DNA from: an uncultured Hyphomicrobiaceae bacterium
GTDB lineage: Bacteria > Pseudomonadota > Alphaproteobacteria > Rhizobiales > CAMYJA01
Length of the DNA: 64,000 nucleotides
Direction: 5' to 3'
Assembly (NCBI GenBank): GCA_947258705.1
Contig: CAMYJA010000005.1
Location: 1-64,000 of the forward strand
A program made the translations under genes and the position numbers. Under the pieces are notes generated by a model. It saw only the letters and a program-made list of their open reading frames with translations. It made no database searches and was not told where the DNA came from. Below are positions 1 through 9,415 of this stretch, one piece after another. How positions within the stretch are numbered: the stretch's first letter is position 1; each line of letters begins with the position of its first letter.

Positions 1-34
1 AGGCCGGACCGAAAAATGTGAGGATTGATTGCCC

Positions 35-931
35 ATGTTCCCGTTTCATTGCCGCCGCGCGGCCGACGCCCGTGCTTTTCTGCCGCTGCCGGCGCTTGTT
101 TTCATGCTTGTACTGACGACGCCCCATGCCCCGGTCACGGCCCTGGCCGAAACCCGCGGCTCCGGCGCCATGCACAAGCCCGCCCAGCGCGACGCCGGGC
201 TCGAGCGGGCCATTGCCGCCCCCTATCGCGGCGCGAAGGCGCGGGCGCGCGACAAATACCGCCATCCTTATCGGACCCTCCTCTTTTTCGGCATCGAACC
301 CGCCATGACCGTGGTCGAGATCTGGCCCGGCGGCGGCTGGTACTCCGATATCCTCGCCCCCTATCTCAAGGAGAGGGGCAGCTATATCGGCGCGAGCTGG
401 GCGCGGGATACCAAAAATGCCCGCATTCAGGCCGCCCTCAAGCGCTACCGGGCAAAATTCGCCGGCAATCCCGCGCGCTACGGCAAGGTCGTTATCACCG
501 AGCTCTCGCGCAGCAAGGTCGACATCGCCCCCGCCGAAAGCGCCGATATGGTGCTGACCTTCCGCAACGTGCATAACTGGATGAAGTTCGGCTTCGAGGA
601 CAAGGTCTTCGAGGCCATGCACCGGGCGCTCAAACCCGGCGGCATTTTGGGCATTGTCGAGCACCGCAACGATCCGGAAGAGTTTCAGGATCCCCAGGGC
701 CTGTCCGGATATGTCACCGAGGAGGCCGTCATCGAGATGGCGAAAGAGGCCGGGTTCGAACTCGTCGCCAGGTCCGAAATCAACGCCAATCCCAAAGACG
801 GTCATGACCATCCGAAAGGCGTCTGGACCCTGCCGCCGTCCCTCCGGCTGGGCAAGAAGGACCGCGACAAATATCTCGCCATCGGCGAGAGCGACCGCAT
901 GACGCTCAAATTCGTGAAAAAGGCCCGCTGA
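35..931 (+). CDS. Exported class I SAM-methyltransferase-like protein (COG4798 type)
   Basis: This is a 298-residue protein with an N-terminal hydrophobic stretch that looks like a signal peptide or anchor (roughly residues 15-38, ending near ALAE). It continues with a Rossmann methyltransferase pattern: a TVVEIWPGGGWYS glycine loop in place of motif I, then ADMVLTFRNVHNW, and a late LKPGGILGIVEHR strand. This matches the 'predicted methyltransferase' family of exported proteins that I recall as COG4798. The substrate is unknown. An in-frame TTG lies at 29, but the ATG at 35 is preferred because GAGGA at 20-24 sits 10 bases before it. An exported SAM-binding fold is odd because SAM is cytoplasmic, so catalysis is not assured. 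Confidence 0.75.
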   Translation: MFPFHCRRAADARAFLPLPALVFMLVLTTPHAPVTALAETRGSGAMHKPAQRDAGLERAIAAPYRGAKARARDKYRHPYRTLLFFGIEPAMTVVEIWPGGGWYSDILAPYLKERGSYIGASWARDTKNARIQAALKRYRAKFAGNPARYGKVVITELSRSKVDIAPAESADMVLTFRNVHNWMKFGFEDKVFEAMHRALKPGGILGIVEHRNDPEEFQDPQGLSGYVTEEAVIEMAKEAGFELVARSEINANPKDGHDHPKGVWTLPPSLRLGKKDRDKYLAIGESDRMTLKFVKKAR

Positions 932-966
932 TAAAAAATCAGCATGCCAATTTGCCGAAAATGGAT

Positions 967-1022
967 AATAATGTCCGGAAATAAATAATAATGTCCGGAA
1001 ATAGCAATAAATGTCCGGCAAT
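967..1022. repeat. Three direct repeats with exact 20-base period
   Basis: The core ATGTCCGG occurs at 971-978, 991-998 and 1011-1018, each copy preceded by AATA or similar and followed by AAATA or CAAT. The array lies between the methyltransferase-like gene and the receptor-channel gene. Evenly spaced 20-base repeats could be a multi-site operator. They also resemble the internal repeats found at the ends of some insertion sequences such as the IS21 family, but no transposase is nearby. Confidence 0.6.
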
Positions 1023-1063
1023 TGCGTTTCCAATGAACGCGCTCATTCGGGGGGATAGAGCCG

Positions 1064-3406
1064 ATGGCCATTTTGGTCGATCGATTATTGAGGCCGCAAC
1101 CGGCCCGGAACCGCGCCGGTAGGGCGGACGGTCCGGGCATCTCGGTGTTGTGCCGGGTTTTCGCCCTTTGTCTTTCTCTTAGTCTTTCCCTTTGGCTGGC
1201 CTGGCCCGCCCCCGCGCAATCGGCGGACACCCCGGCGCCCGGCAGCTATTACAATATCGGCATCTTCATCAGCTCGGACAATGACGGCTGCCATATCCCC
1301 GGCGATGTCCGCGCCATCCGCCGCTTTACCACCCAGCGGGCCGCCGAGATCAACCGGGCGGGCGGCGTCAACGGGCGTGAGTTGCGGCTCAAATTCATGG
1401 ATGAATTCGACGATGTCGAAAACACCAGGCGCCTCGTCGATGAGGCCGTGAGCGATCCCGCCATGATCGCCATGATCGGCCTCAACAGCTCCACCCGCGG
1501 CGCCAAAGTGGTCGGCCGGATCGGCCGGTCCGGCATTCCCCTGATTTCGGAAATGTCGCGCAGCGACCTCTTTGCGCCTCATGACAATATCTTCGCCCTC
1601 ACCGCGGCGGTCGAAGACGAGCTTGACGTGGTCGGGAAATTCCTTGACGGCAGCCACTATGCCCGTCCGGCATTTATCGGTCAGGCTGGAAATCTCTATA
1701 TCGAGCGCATTCATCAGGCGCTCGCGCAGGATGAGGCCGGCAAGGGGATCGACCAGACCCATTGGCTCAACATCGACACATCGGATTACAGCATCGCCGA
1801 CACCGACGCCGCCGACCGCGTCATCGACAATATGGTCGCAGGGCAGGCCGATTTTCTTTTTCTCGCGATCCACAGCTCCCCGGGCGTGGAATTCCTGAAA
1901 CGGCTGCGCGAACGCAACATCAGCCTGCCGGTGTTCGTCCTGCTCGGCAATCTCGGCCGCATGCAGCAATTGATGAAGGACAATCCCTATCCCGCGGACA
2001 TGTACATTCGCGTACGCGGCACCGCGCCGTTCGTCCTGAACGAGCGCCTGCGCCAGCGCATCTGGAAGACCAATGAAAAGAACTGGATTTTCCAACCGAC
2101 CCGTTCGCCGGCCCCTCCCGCGACATGCACCTATGACAAAAAGCTGAAACCGATCACCGATGTGACCGACTCCCGCAATCAAAGGGCCATAAATTTCGGC
2201 GTTCGCTACCGCGACATGCTCAGCCTGATCGCGGAACTCGCCGAGACGGATGACGACCCGCAGGACGTGAAGTCTGTCCATGGCCGCATTAAAAAAGGCC
2301 TGCACGCACTCCGGCAGGGCGAAAAAATATACCGCGGCTGGTGGCACAACTGGTCTTTCACCCGCAACCGCGCCGTGGCCGAGAATTCCTTTGTCGTGCT
2401 TCTTCACCCCAAGGTTGGCGAAATGGCGCTGACCTCGACGCAGTATCAGCTCACCCCGTCGGGACTGAAACCGGTCCCCGTCGTCTTCATATCGATCGAC
2501 ATGGACCGCATTTTCGGCGTCGACAGCAATGAGCGCAGCTTCCAGACCGAATTCTACCTGACCTTCAAGAACGACGGCGGCATCGACATCGACGATATCG
2601 AGTTCACCAATGCTTTCCGCGCCCAGTTCTCGAAGGAAACCATGATCAACATCCGGCCCATTCATTCGAAGGACGGTTCCGGCCCCCTGCCCAAAGACCT
2701 CAAGCTCTACAAGGTCTCCGGCAAATTCATGTTCAATCCCGATTTGAGCCGCTACCCCTTCGACAAGCAGCGCTTTTCGATATCCTTCCAGCCGTCCAAC
2801 GCCGCCAAACCCTTCATCATACAGCCGCCGCCCATCCGCCTCGCCAACCGCAGCTTCGAAAGCGACGGCTGGCAGCCCGAGACGCAATATGTCGGATCCG
2901 ATCAGGACATCATCGCCGTCATCGGCAATCACGTCTCCGAGCAGAACATCATACCGCTCTACAAGTTCAACTTCACCTGGACCATGACCCGCATTACCAC
3001 GGATTATTATCTGCGCGTTCTGGTGCCCCTGATCGTCATCCTGTTCGCCACCTATCTTTCGGTCTTCATCCCCGCAAAAAGGCTCGAATCCGTCGTCGCC
3101 ATCCAGGTCACCGCCCTCCTGTCCTCCATCGCCCTCTACCTGTCCATTCAAAAGCTCAATTTCGAGCACGCCACCATTTCCGACCAGATTTTCGTCATCA
3201 CCTATGTGGCCATCACCCTGATGCTCGCCTGTTCCGTGTTCCGCGTGCAGCTGGTTGCCAGGGAATACTTCTTCGCCAACGCCGCCATCAAAACGCTGCA
3301 GATCGTGCTGATACCGCTCTTCATCGCGGCCATGGTGGCGATTGTCTTTGCCACCGACGGCATCATCGATCCGATCCGGCGCATATTCACCTATGCCGGG
3401 CTCTAG
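1064..3406 (+). CDS. Receptor-channel fusion: type 1 periplasmic-binding domain plus pentameric ligand-gated ion channel
   Basis: This 780-residue protein has a signal peptide (about 27-54). Residues 62-450 form a LivJ/LivK-like type 1 periplasmic-binding domain, with AAEINRAGGVNGREL at 93-107 and SGIPLIS at 156-162. Residues 470-640 match the extracellular domain of Cys-loop/Pro-loop receptors: SFQTEFYLTFKN, then the Pro-loop DLSRYPFDKQRFSISF at 560-576 with its YPFD signature and no flanking cysteines. Four membrane helices follow: M1 about 648-668, M2 about 675-695, M3 about 704-726, M4 about 743-765. Aligned from memory with GLIC, M2 has Glu675 at -2', Thr683 at 6' and Leu686 at 9', which suggests cation selectivity. 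I infer an inner-membrane channel gated by a small periplasmic ligand. The ATG at 1064 follows GGGGGATA. A 14-base-period duplication covers the stop codon (3395-3421). The neighbours are not an ABC transporter, so this is not an ordinary solute-binding protein. Confidence 0.85.
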   Translation: MAILVDRLLRPQPARNRAGRADGPGISVLCRVFALCLSLSLSLWLAWPAPAQSADTPAPGSYYNIGIFISSDNDGCHIPGDVRAIRRFTTQRAAEINRAGGVNGRELRLKFMDEFDDVENTRRLVDEAVSDPAMIAMIGLNSSTRGAKVVGRIGRSGIPLISEMSRSDLFAPHDNIFALTAAVEDELDVVGKFLDGSHYARPAFIGQAGNLYIERIHQALAQDEAGKGIDQTHWLNIDTSDYSIADTDAADRVIDNMVAGQADFLFLAIHSSPGVEFLKRLRERNISLPVFVLLGNLGRMQQLMKDNPYPADMYIRVRGTAPFVLNERLRQRIWKTNEKNWIFQPTRSPAPPATCTYDKKLKPITDVTDSRNQRAINFGVRYRDMLSLIAELAETDDDPQDVKSVHGRIKKGLHALRQGEKIYRGWWHNWSFTRNRAVAENSFVVLLHPKVGEMALTSTQYQLTPSGLKPVPVVFISIDMDRIFGVDSNERSFQTEFYLTFKNDGGIDIDDIEFTNAFRAQFSKETMINIRPIHSKDGSGPLPKDLKLYKVSGKFMFNPDLSRYPFDKQRFSISFQPSNAAKPFIIQPPPIRLANRSFESDGWQPETQYVGSDQDIIAVIGNHVSEQNIIPLYKFNFTWTMTRITTDYYLRVLVPLIVILFATYLSVFIPAKRLESVVAIQVTALLSSIALYLSIQKLNFEHATISDQIFVITYVAITLMLACSVFRVQLVAREYFFANAAIKTLQIVLIPLFIAAMVAIVFATDGIIDPIRRIFTYAGL

Positions 3407-3450
3407 AAGCCGGGCTCTAGACACCGTCCGAATTAGATCGAAATAACCGC

Positions 3451-3501
3451 TCCCTCTCCCAACCCCTCACGGTAGTATTCCTCGGCGGGTTGGGAGAGGG
3501 A
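3451..3501. repeat. Palindromic repeat element, copy 1
   Basis: TCCCTCTCCCAACCC at 3451-3465 is perfectly complementary to GGGTTGGGAGAGGGA at 3487-3501, giving a 15-base-pair stem with a 21-base loop. The loop holds ATTCCTCGG just before the right arm. A related element with the same loop motif and a similar right flank (CCGGCC, GATTCC) lies at 36175-36237, so this is a dispersed REP-like family. It sits 45 bases after the channel gene and could also act in mRNA 3'-end formation. Confidence 0.7.
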
Positions 3502-4022
3502 CCGGACCGGCCGGGAGATTCCATTAATAATGATGACACTTTGAAACGACTCGGATTGTCTCGAACCGTCCGCCGAATCGCGCTAGTCTTGCCAATGAGG
3601 CTGGGCGCGCCCTGAAAATCCGGATTTCCGGCGCCAATTCAAGCCGTTCAGGCCATATCGCGCCGCCGGGCGCTCATTCGGAGCCCGAAAACTTATCCAC
3701 AGCCTGTCCACAGCCTTTCCCGGCAATATCCAGAACATATCTACATGTTGTGCCTGCATGGCGCCGCACATACTATCCCTTGGAAAATCACGCGAATCAT
3801 CATAGGCTTATCTCATACGGATTGGGGATAATCCGGCTCTGAAATAAACCGCGATGCCCCCCGAACCGTTAAATCCGCCATCTTGTTCCTTTCAGGCGGG
3901 AGATTCCGTCTCAACCGATCCCGTTCCGGTCGAAAACCGGCTCCTGATACGAGCGCTTTTTGACCTGATCGATCCTCCGGGGCTGGCGTCTGACCTGTTT
4001 ATTCCGCGTAAATCTGGAAATT

Positions 4023-4046
4023 GTGACTGCGTGACTGCGTAACTGC
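4023..4046. repeat. Short tandem repeat, 8-base unit
   Basis: Two identical GTGACTGC units (4023-4030, 4031-4038) are followed by GTAACTGC (4039-4046). It lies in the gap upstream of nrdJ. Confidence 0.6.
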
Positions 4047-4224
4047 GTGTCGATCTGTCGGCGCGGCGGTAAGTGGAATTTTTGCGTCGTGCTGTGAGCT
4101 GGAAGCGGGAAATCTCGGTAGCAGCAGAAAATAATCCAATTTTCTGCGACTTGGGACCAAGGGTCCCCGGGCCTAAGGCCCGCCTGTCGGAGTGCCGGCC
4201 CAGCCGCCAGGCAGCCGCTAAGCC

Positions 4225-4257
4225 GCCACCGAGTGGCCACCGAGTGGCCACTGAGTG
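4225..4257. repeat. Tandem repeat, 11-base unit, three copies
   Basis: GCCACCGAGTG at 4225-4235 and 4236-4246 is followed by GCCACTGAGTG at 4247-4257. The third copy contains the palindrome GCCACTGAGTGGC. The array is about 170 bases upstream of nrdJ. Confidence 0.65.
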
Positions 4258-4331
4258 GCAGCGGCGAGTAGAGCGTGAGACCAAATATAAAGTCCTCATA
4301 AGGGGTGGGGGCAACACAATTTATTCCGCGA

Positions 4332-4360
4332 GTGCGGTCATTTCGCAATGAAGCCGCACA
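4332..4360 (+). promoter_or_regulatory. Hairpin in the region before nrdJ
   Basis: GTGCGG at 4332-4337 pairs with CCGCAC, and the inner TCATT pairs with AATGA, giving about 11 base pairs with a small bulge. It lies about 70 bases upstream of the nrdJ start and would be in its leader if transcription starts further upstream. A role is not shown. Confidence 0.3.
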
Positions 4361-4427
4361 CCGGATCATGAGGGCACGAACGTTTTGCACGCAGACCGTT
4401 CGAACGAATTAGGGGACACAAGACAAA

Positions 4428-7400
4428 ATGCGGATCGAACGGCACTTCACCGAAAAAGGCCAATCACCTTACAAAAACATCGACTTCCATGAAACATCGA
4501 GCGAAATCCGAAATCCGGATGGCTCACTGGTGTTCCAGCTGACGAATTTGAACGTGCCTGAGCACTGGAGCCAGGTCGCCGCCGACATTATCGCGCAGAA
4601 ATACTTCCGCAAGGCCGGCGTGCCGGCGCGTCTGAAACGCGTCGAGGAAAACACCGTTCCCTCATGGCTGTGGCGCAGCGAAGCCGACAGCGAGGCCCTT
4701 GAGGAGCTCGACAAGGACGCCCGCTACACCGGCGAGACCGACGCGCGCCAGGTTTTCGACCGGCTGGTCGGCACCTGGACCTATTGGGGCTGGAAGGGCG
4801 GCTATTTCACCGCCGAGGAAGACGCCCGCGCCTTTTACGACGAGATGCGCTACATGCTGGCCATGCAGATGGCGGCGCCGAACAGCCCGCAATGGTTCAA
4901 CACCGGATTGCATTGGGCCTATGGTATCGACGGCCCCGGCCAGGGCCATTTCTATGTCGATTACAGGACGGGCAAAATGGTGCGGTCCAAATCCGCCTAT
5001 GAGCATCCCCAGCCGCATGCCTGTTTCATCCAGTCCGTTTCCGACGATCTCGTCAACGAAAACGGCATTATGGACCTCTGGGTCCGCGAAGCCCGGCTGT
5101 TCAAATACGGCTCCGGCACCGGCTCCAATTTCTCCAACCTCCGCTCCGAAACGGAACCTCTGTCGGGAGGCGGCAAATCGTCGGGCCTGATGAGCTTCCT
5201 CAAGATCGGCGACCGCGCAGCCGGCGCCATCAAGTCGGGCGGCACGACGCGGCGCGCGGCGAAAATGGTCGTCGTCGACATCGACCATCCCGATATCGAG
5301 GAATATATCAACTGGAAGGTCAAAGAGGAGCAGAAGGTCGCGGCGCTCGTCTCAGGCTCGAAAATCTGCGCCAATCATTTGAACGCGATCATGAAGGCCG
5401 CCATCAATTGCGAAGCCGATAATGACGATTGCTTCGATCCGAAGAAAAACCCGGCATTAAAGCGGGAAATCAGGGCCGCCCGCGCCAATCAGGTGCCCGA
5501 CAATTACATCCAGCGCGTCATCCAGTTCGCGCGCCAGGGTTTTTCCGAGCTGACGTTCCACACCTATGACACCGATTGGGATTCGGAAGCCTATCTCACG
5601 GTCTCGGGGCAGAATTCGAACAACTCCGTGCGCGTAACGGATGAATTCCTCAACGCCGCGGAAAAAAACAAGGACTGGAACCTCACCGCCCGCACCACGG
5701 GCGAAGTCGTCAAATCCGTCAATGCTTCCGAGCTCTGGGACCAGGTAGGCGCCGCGGCTTGGGCCTGCGCCGATCCCGGCATCCAGTTCCACACCACCAT
5801 CAACGATTGGCACACCTGCCCGCAATCGGGCGAGATCCACGCTTCCAATCCGTGCTCGGAATATATGTTCCTGGACGACACCGCCTGCAATCTCGCATCG
5901 CTCAACCTCATGACCTTCCGCGACGGGGAAAAACGTTTCGACGTCGATAGCTTCGAACACGCCGTCCGGCTCTGGACCATGGTCCTTGAGATTTCCGTCA
6001 CCATGGCGCAGTTCCCGTCGCGCCAGATCGCGCAACTCTCTTACGAATACCGCACACTCGGCCTCGGCTTCGCCAATATCGGCGGCCTGCTGATGGCCTC
6101 CGGACTGTCATATGACAGCGCCGAGGGCCGCGCCCTGTGCGGCGCCATCAGCGCCATCATGACCGGCGTGTCCTACGCGACATCGGCCGAAATGGCTGCC
6201 GAAATCGGGCCGTTCCCGGGCTATGAAAAAAATGCCGACGACATGCTCCGGGTCATCCGCAATCACCGCCATGCGGCCTATGGCCACAAGGACAGTTTCG
6301 AGAAACTCGCGATCGCGCCGGTGCCGCTCGATCACGACAATTGCACGGACAAGCGTCTCCTTGAACACGCCACCCGCGCATGGGACCGCGCCATCGAGCT
6401 TGGTCAGAAACATGGCTACCGCAATGCCCAGGCCAGTGTCATCGCGCCGACCGGCACCATCGGCCTTGTCATGGATTGCGACACCACCGGCATCGAACCC
6501 GACTTCGCGCTCGTGAAGTTCAAGAAACTGGCGGGCGGCGGCTATTTCAAGATCATCAACCGCGGCGTTCCCGAAGCGCTGGCGCATCTTGGTTATGACG
6601 ACGAAACCGCCCGGGCAATCGTCGATTATGCCGTCGGTTTCGGCACCCTCAAGGGCGCGCCGGCGATCAACCATGACACATTGCGCGGCAAAGGCTTCAC
6701 CGATGCCGCTCTCGACGCCGTCGAGCAGGCCCTTGTCACGGCCTTTGACATCAAGTTCGTGTTCAACAAATGGACCCTCGGCGAGGCCTTCTGCACGGAT
6801 GTTCTGGGCCTTGATGCCGACGCGCTCGATGCGGTCGATTTCGACCTTCTCGCGGAAATCGGTTTCACCCCGGATGAAATCGCCGAGGCCAATGAATTCA
6901 GTTGCGGCGCCATGACCCTTGAAGGCGCGCCCGGCCTCAAAGATGAGCATCTGCCCATTTTCGATTGCGCCAATCCATGCGGCCGCAAGGGCAAGCGCTT
7001 CTTGTCGGTCGAAAGCCACATCCTGATGATGGCGGCATCGCAACCCTTCATATCGGGTGCGATTTCCAAGACCATCAACATGCCGAACGACGCGACCGTC
7101 GAGGATTGCAAAAACGCCTATATCCAGTCCTGGCGCCTGGCGCTGAAGGCCAATGCGCTCTACCGCGACGGCTCCAAGCTGTCGCAGCCGCTCAATGCCC
7201 AGGTCCTCGGCGACAGCGATGAGGAACGCGAAGAGGCAATGGAAGCGATCGCGTCCGACAAGCCGGCGGTGCAGCGCACCGAGCTTGCCGCGGAAAAGCT
7301 GATCAAGCGCATTGCCGAGCAGGTCCAGGAAAAGGCCGAACGCGAAAAACTTCCCCATCGCCGCAAGGGCTACACGCAAAAGGCGGTTGTCGGCGGACAC

Positions 7401-8174
7401 AAGGTCTATCTCCGCACCGGCGAATATGAAGACGGCCGCATCGGCGAGATTTTCATCGACATGCACAAGGAAGGAGCCGCCTTCCGGTCGCTGATGAACA
7501 ATTTTGCGATCGCCATCTCATTGGGCCTCCAATATGGCGTGCCGCTTGAGGAATATGTCGATGCCTTCACCTTCACGCGTTTTGAGCCCGCCGGCATGGT
7601 GCAGGGCAACGACACCATCAAGAACGCAACCTCCATTCTCGATTACATCTTCAGGGAGCTTGCGGTCTCTTATCTCGAACGCAGCGATCTCGCCCATGTC
7701 GATCCGGCCGATATCGGCAATACCATCACTGGCTCCGGCGAACATGGCGGCACGGACAGCCCGGCCGCACCGAGCGAAACGCCGCCGGCCATTGTCGCCG
7801 AGCGTTTTCTGTCGCGCGGCCTCACCCGTGGCTCCTTCCAGAGCAAGGTGGTCTCCCTGCAAAGTGAGGAAACGGCGGAGGGGCGGGACTCGGTCGGCGG
7901 TCTCATCGCCGAACTCCAGCAGGAAGTCTCAACCGCCTTCAGTCAGGTAAGCGTCGCCGGCGGCCATGCCGAAGCGGTTCTGACCGAAACCGTCATCGAA
8001 GCCGAAGCCGTAGCGACATCCTCCGAAACCATGTCGGACGAGGACCGTATCGCCCGCGCCCGCGTTCAGGGCTATGTCGGCGAGGCCTGCGGCGATTGCG
8101 GCAATTTCACCCTGGTGCGCAACGGCACCTGCCTCAAATGCGACACCTGCGGCGCCACCTCGGGCTGTAGCTGA
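4428..8174 (+). CDS. nrdJ: Adenosylcobalamin-dependent ribonucleotide reductase, class II
   Basis: This 1248-residue protein reduces ribonucleotides to deoxyribonucleotides using adenosylcobalamin. The catalytic-loop signature NPCSE is at 474-478 (Cys476, Glu478) and PTGTIG at 674-679. The length fits the long alphaproteobacterial form. The C-terminus has six cysteines (1221, 1224, 1235, 1238, 1241, 1247) in CxxC pairs, suitable for a zinc ribbon and for re-reduction of the active site. The ATG at 4428 has AGGGG at about 15 bases upstream, a loose spacing. Being O2-independent, class II enzymes suit variable oxygen and imply B12 uptake or synthesis elsewhere. No class I or III partner is in the window. 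Confidence 0.97.
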   Translation: MRIERHFTEKGQSPYKNIDFHETSSEIRNPDGSLVFQLTNLNVPEHWSQVAADIIAQKYFRKAGVPARLKRVEENTVPSWLWRSEADSEALEELDKDARYTGETDARQVFDRLVGTWTYWGWKGGYFTAEEDARAFYDEMRYMLAMQMAAPNSPQWFNTGLHWAYGIDGPGQGHFYVDYRTGKMVRSKSAYEHPQPHACFIQSVSDDLVNENGIMDLWVREARLFKYGSGTGSNFSNLRSETEPLSGGGKSSGLMSFLKIGDRAAGAIKSGGTTRRAAKMVVVDIDHPDIEEYINWKVKEEQKVAALVSGSKICANHLNAIMKAAINCEADNDDCFDPKKNPALKREIRAARANQVPDNYIQRVIQFARQGFSELTFHTYDTDWDSEAYLTVSGQNSNNSVRVTDEFLNAAEKNKDWNLTARTTGEVVKSVNASELWDQVGAAAWACADPGIQFHTTINDWHTCPQSGEIHASNPCSEYMFLDDTACNLASLNLMTFRDGEKRFDVDSFEHAVRLWTMVLEISVTMAQFPSRQIAQLSYEYRTLGLGFANIGGLLMASGLSYDSAEGRALCGAISAIMTGVSYATSAEMAAEIGPFPGYEKNADDMLRVIRNHRHAAYGHKDSFEKLAIAPVPLDHDNCTDKRLLEHATRAWDRAIELGQKHGYRNAQASVIAPTGTIGLVMDCDTTGIEPDFALVKFKKLAGGGYFKIINRGVPEALAHLGYDDETARAIVDYAVGFGTLKGAPAINHDTLRGKGFTDAALDAVEQALVTAFDIKFVFNKWTLGEAFCTDVLGLDADALDAVDFDLLAEIGFTPDEIAEANEFSCGAMTLEGAPGLKDEHLPIFDCANPCGRKGKRFLSVESHILMMAASQPFISGAISKTINMPNDATVEDCKNAYIQSWRLALKANALYRDGSKLSQPLNAQVLGDSDEEREEAMEAIASDKPAVQRTELAAEKLIKRIAEQVQEKAEREKLPHRRKGYTQKAVVGGHKVYLRTGEYEDGRIGEIFIDMHKEGAAFRSLMNNFAIAISLGLQYGVPLEEYVDAFTFTRFEPAGMVQGNDTIKNATSILDYIFRELAVSYLERSDLAHVDPADIGNTITGSGEHGGTDSPAAPSETPPAIVAERFLSRGLTRGSFQSKVVSLQSEETAEGRDSVGGLIAELQQEVSTAFSQVSVAGGHAEAVLTETVIEAEAVATSSETMSDEDRIARARVQGYVGEACGDCGNFTLVRNGTCLKCDTCGATSGCS

Positions 8175-8207
8175 TCGTCTATTCGAATTTACAAGGTTCA
8201 AGATTTT

Positions 8208-8814
8208 ATGCTGTTTAACCGCGAAGCCAGAAAATCAGGACTGATCCTGCTCATCGAACATCTCGATGCGGTGCTTTTCGCTATTGAAGGCCTGGACGCG
8301 CGTTCCTTGGCCTTGCCGCCGCCGGAGGATGATGCCTCAGCCCGTGACATCCACGATTATCTAACGGCGGTGCGCGAATTTGTCTCGGACATCCATGCCC
8401 GAGAATTGTCGCTGATCGCCCATGTCGACCGCGCGCGGCGACAGGCCGCCAGGCTAAAAAGCCGCGATGGGTCGATCACGGCCTATGCCCGTCTTTTCAA
8501 CGCCGGAACCCAGGCCTTCGCCGACCGGCTGGAGGATTTGACACGGGCGATGGAGAGCGATTTGTCTTTCCATCGATGCGGCCGGAACGCTTGCCATCGA
8601 TGGCAATTACCGCATTGCGGGCCTTGTCGCCATGTCCGACCTCGAAAAACTCTCTGAGGCCTTTCTCGATCTGGTCGAAACCCATGAATTGCTCGACCGG
8701 CAGCCGCGTCGAGCTGAAGAAGATGACGCCAGGCGCCATTCAAGCCTGCTCAAGAAATTGAGCGAGATTGATGACGGCGGGAATAGCGAAGAAACGATTG
8801 CAAATTCCCTCTAG
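8208..8814 (+). pseudogene. Hypothetical protein interrupted by a single-base frameshift
   Basis: The first frame opens at ATG 8208 and reads sensibly to about 8568 (…DLTRAMESDLS). After that it degenerates into a Cys/His/Arg-rich tail ending at 8657. The plausible continuation is one frame over, reading SIDAAGTLAIDGNYRIAGL and then MSDLEKLSEAFLDLVETHELL to a stop at 8814. Removing one base near 8568-8572 would join them into about 200 residues, largely helical. I do not recognise a family. It lies 33 bases after nrdJ on the same strand and may be cotranscribed. The break may be real decay or a sequencing/assembly error. Confidence 0.6.
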
Positions 8815-8847
8815 GGATTTCCGCGACGAACCGGGCCGATAGCCCGG

Positions 8848-8975
8848 CCTCATCCTGAGGCTGATATTTCATCTCAAGCGCCGCTAAGTAAAAGCCGCAT
8901 CCCGAGGGCGCGCCTGCCGCATGGCGGCAGCGAGCGTCTCGAAGGATGGAGACGGGCGACCGCCTCACCATGAGG
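8848..8975. repeat. Dispersed repeat, copy A
   Basis: It begins with the palindrome CCTCATCCTGAGG (8848-8860) and ends with a 41-base block (8935-8975) starting CGTCTCGAAGGATGG and ending CACCATGAGG. The same two elements recur in copy B. Elements with these words are common intergenic repeats in rhizobia-like genomes, to my recollection. Confidence 0.75.
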
Positions 8976-9008
8976 ATTGAGTTTCATATGGATAGCCAAA
9001 AATAAAAA

Positions 9009-9087
9009 CCTCATCCTGAGGGACACGGCCACTCAGTGGCCCGTGTCGTCTCGAAGGATGGAGACGGGCGACCTCCTCACCATGAGG
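9009..9087. repeat. Dispersed repeat, copy B
   Basis: CCTCATCCTGAGG (9009-9021) is followed by a hairpin (GACACGGCCACT facing AGTGGCCCGTGTC) and the 41-base block at 9047-9087. That block differs from copy A at one base. Copy B is shorter than copy A between the two conserved ends. Confidence 0.75.
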
Positions 9088-9415
9088 CTGGGAGTGCTGG
9101 ACAAACTGTTCGGATGAAAAATGTCGCCCCAAAATCGGAGCCCAAAAATTGAGAGGTGGTTGCGACAGCGGGGACGTCACAACCACCTCTTATTGACCAT
9201 TACAGCAATGATGCGTTGGATAACGCGACTGCCTTCCTTGGTCTGTCTAAAGCCAACCATGAAGGGTCGCAAGACGCAAGTCCAAACCACTCATGGTTGT
9301 GCGTTTTCTGGCCTGCTGTGAGGTTTATCCACAGGAAACTGATTATTTCATGGGCAGTTATTGAAAGAATGCATGAACGTTGTGCATCTCTTTGGGTCGC
9401 CACGGTTTTTATAGG

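Larger units (their letters stand above)
3407..4427. other. 1 kb gap without a convincing gene; repeats and hairpins
   Basis: No frame here resembles a protein. The gap holds a long stem-loop (3451-3501), short tandem repeats (8-base units at 4023-4046, 11-base units at 4225-4257), small palindromes such as GGGCCTAAGGCCC near 4168-4181, and a leader hairpin at 4332-4360 ahead of nrdJ. I saw no cobalamin riboswitch signature and no clear NrdR boxes. Confidence 0.6.

Noticed and set aside
1085..3424. A 779-residue open frame antisense to the receptor-channel gene
   Set aside because: It mirrors the codons of the plus-strand gene, is rich in Gly/Asp/Val/His/Arg without domain features, and the opposite strand has clear protein families.
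3854..4390. Several 60-160 residue open frames between the channel gene and nrdJ
   Set aside because: They cross tandem repeats and hairpins, overlap each other on both strands and show no family features.
4100..4427. Cobalamin riboswitch upstream of nrdJ
   Set aside because: Expected from the enzyme's cofactor, but no B12-box-like conserved core was recognised in the sequence.
6108..7466. Long antisense frame (452 residues) inside nrdJ
   Set aside because: It is a shadow of nrdJ caused by codon bias; no motifs or ribosome binding site.
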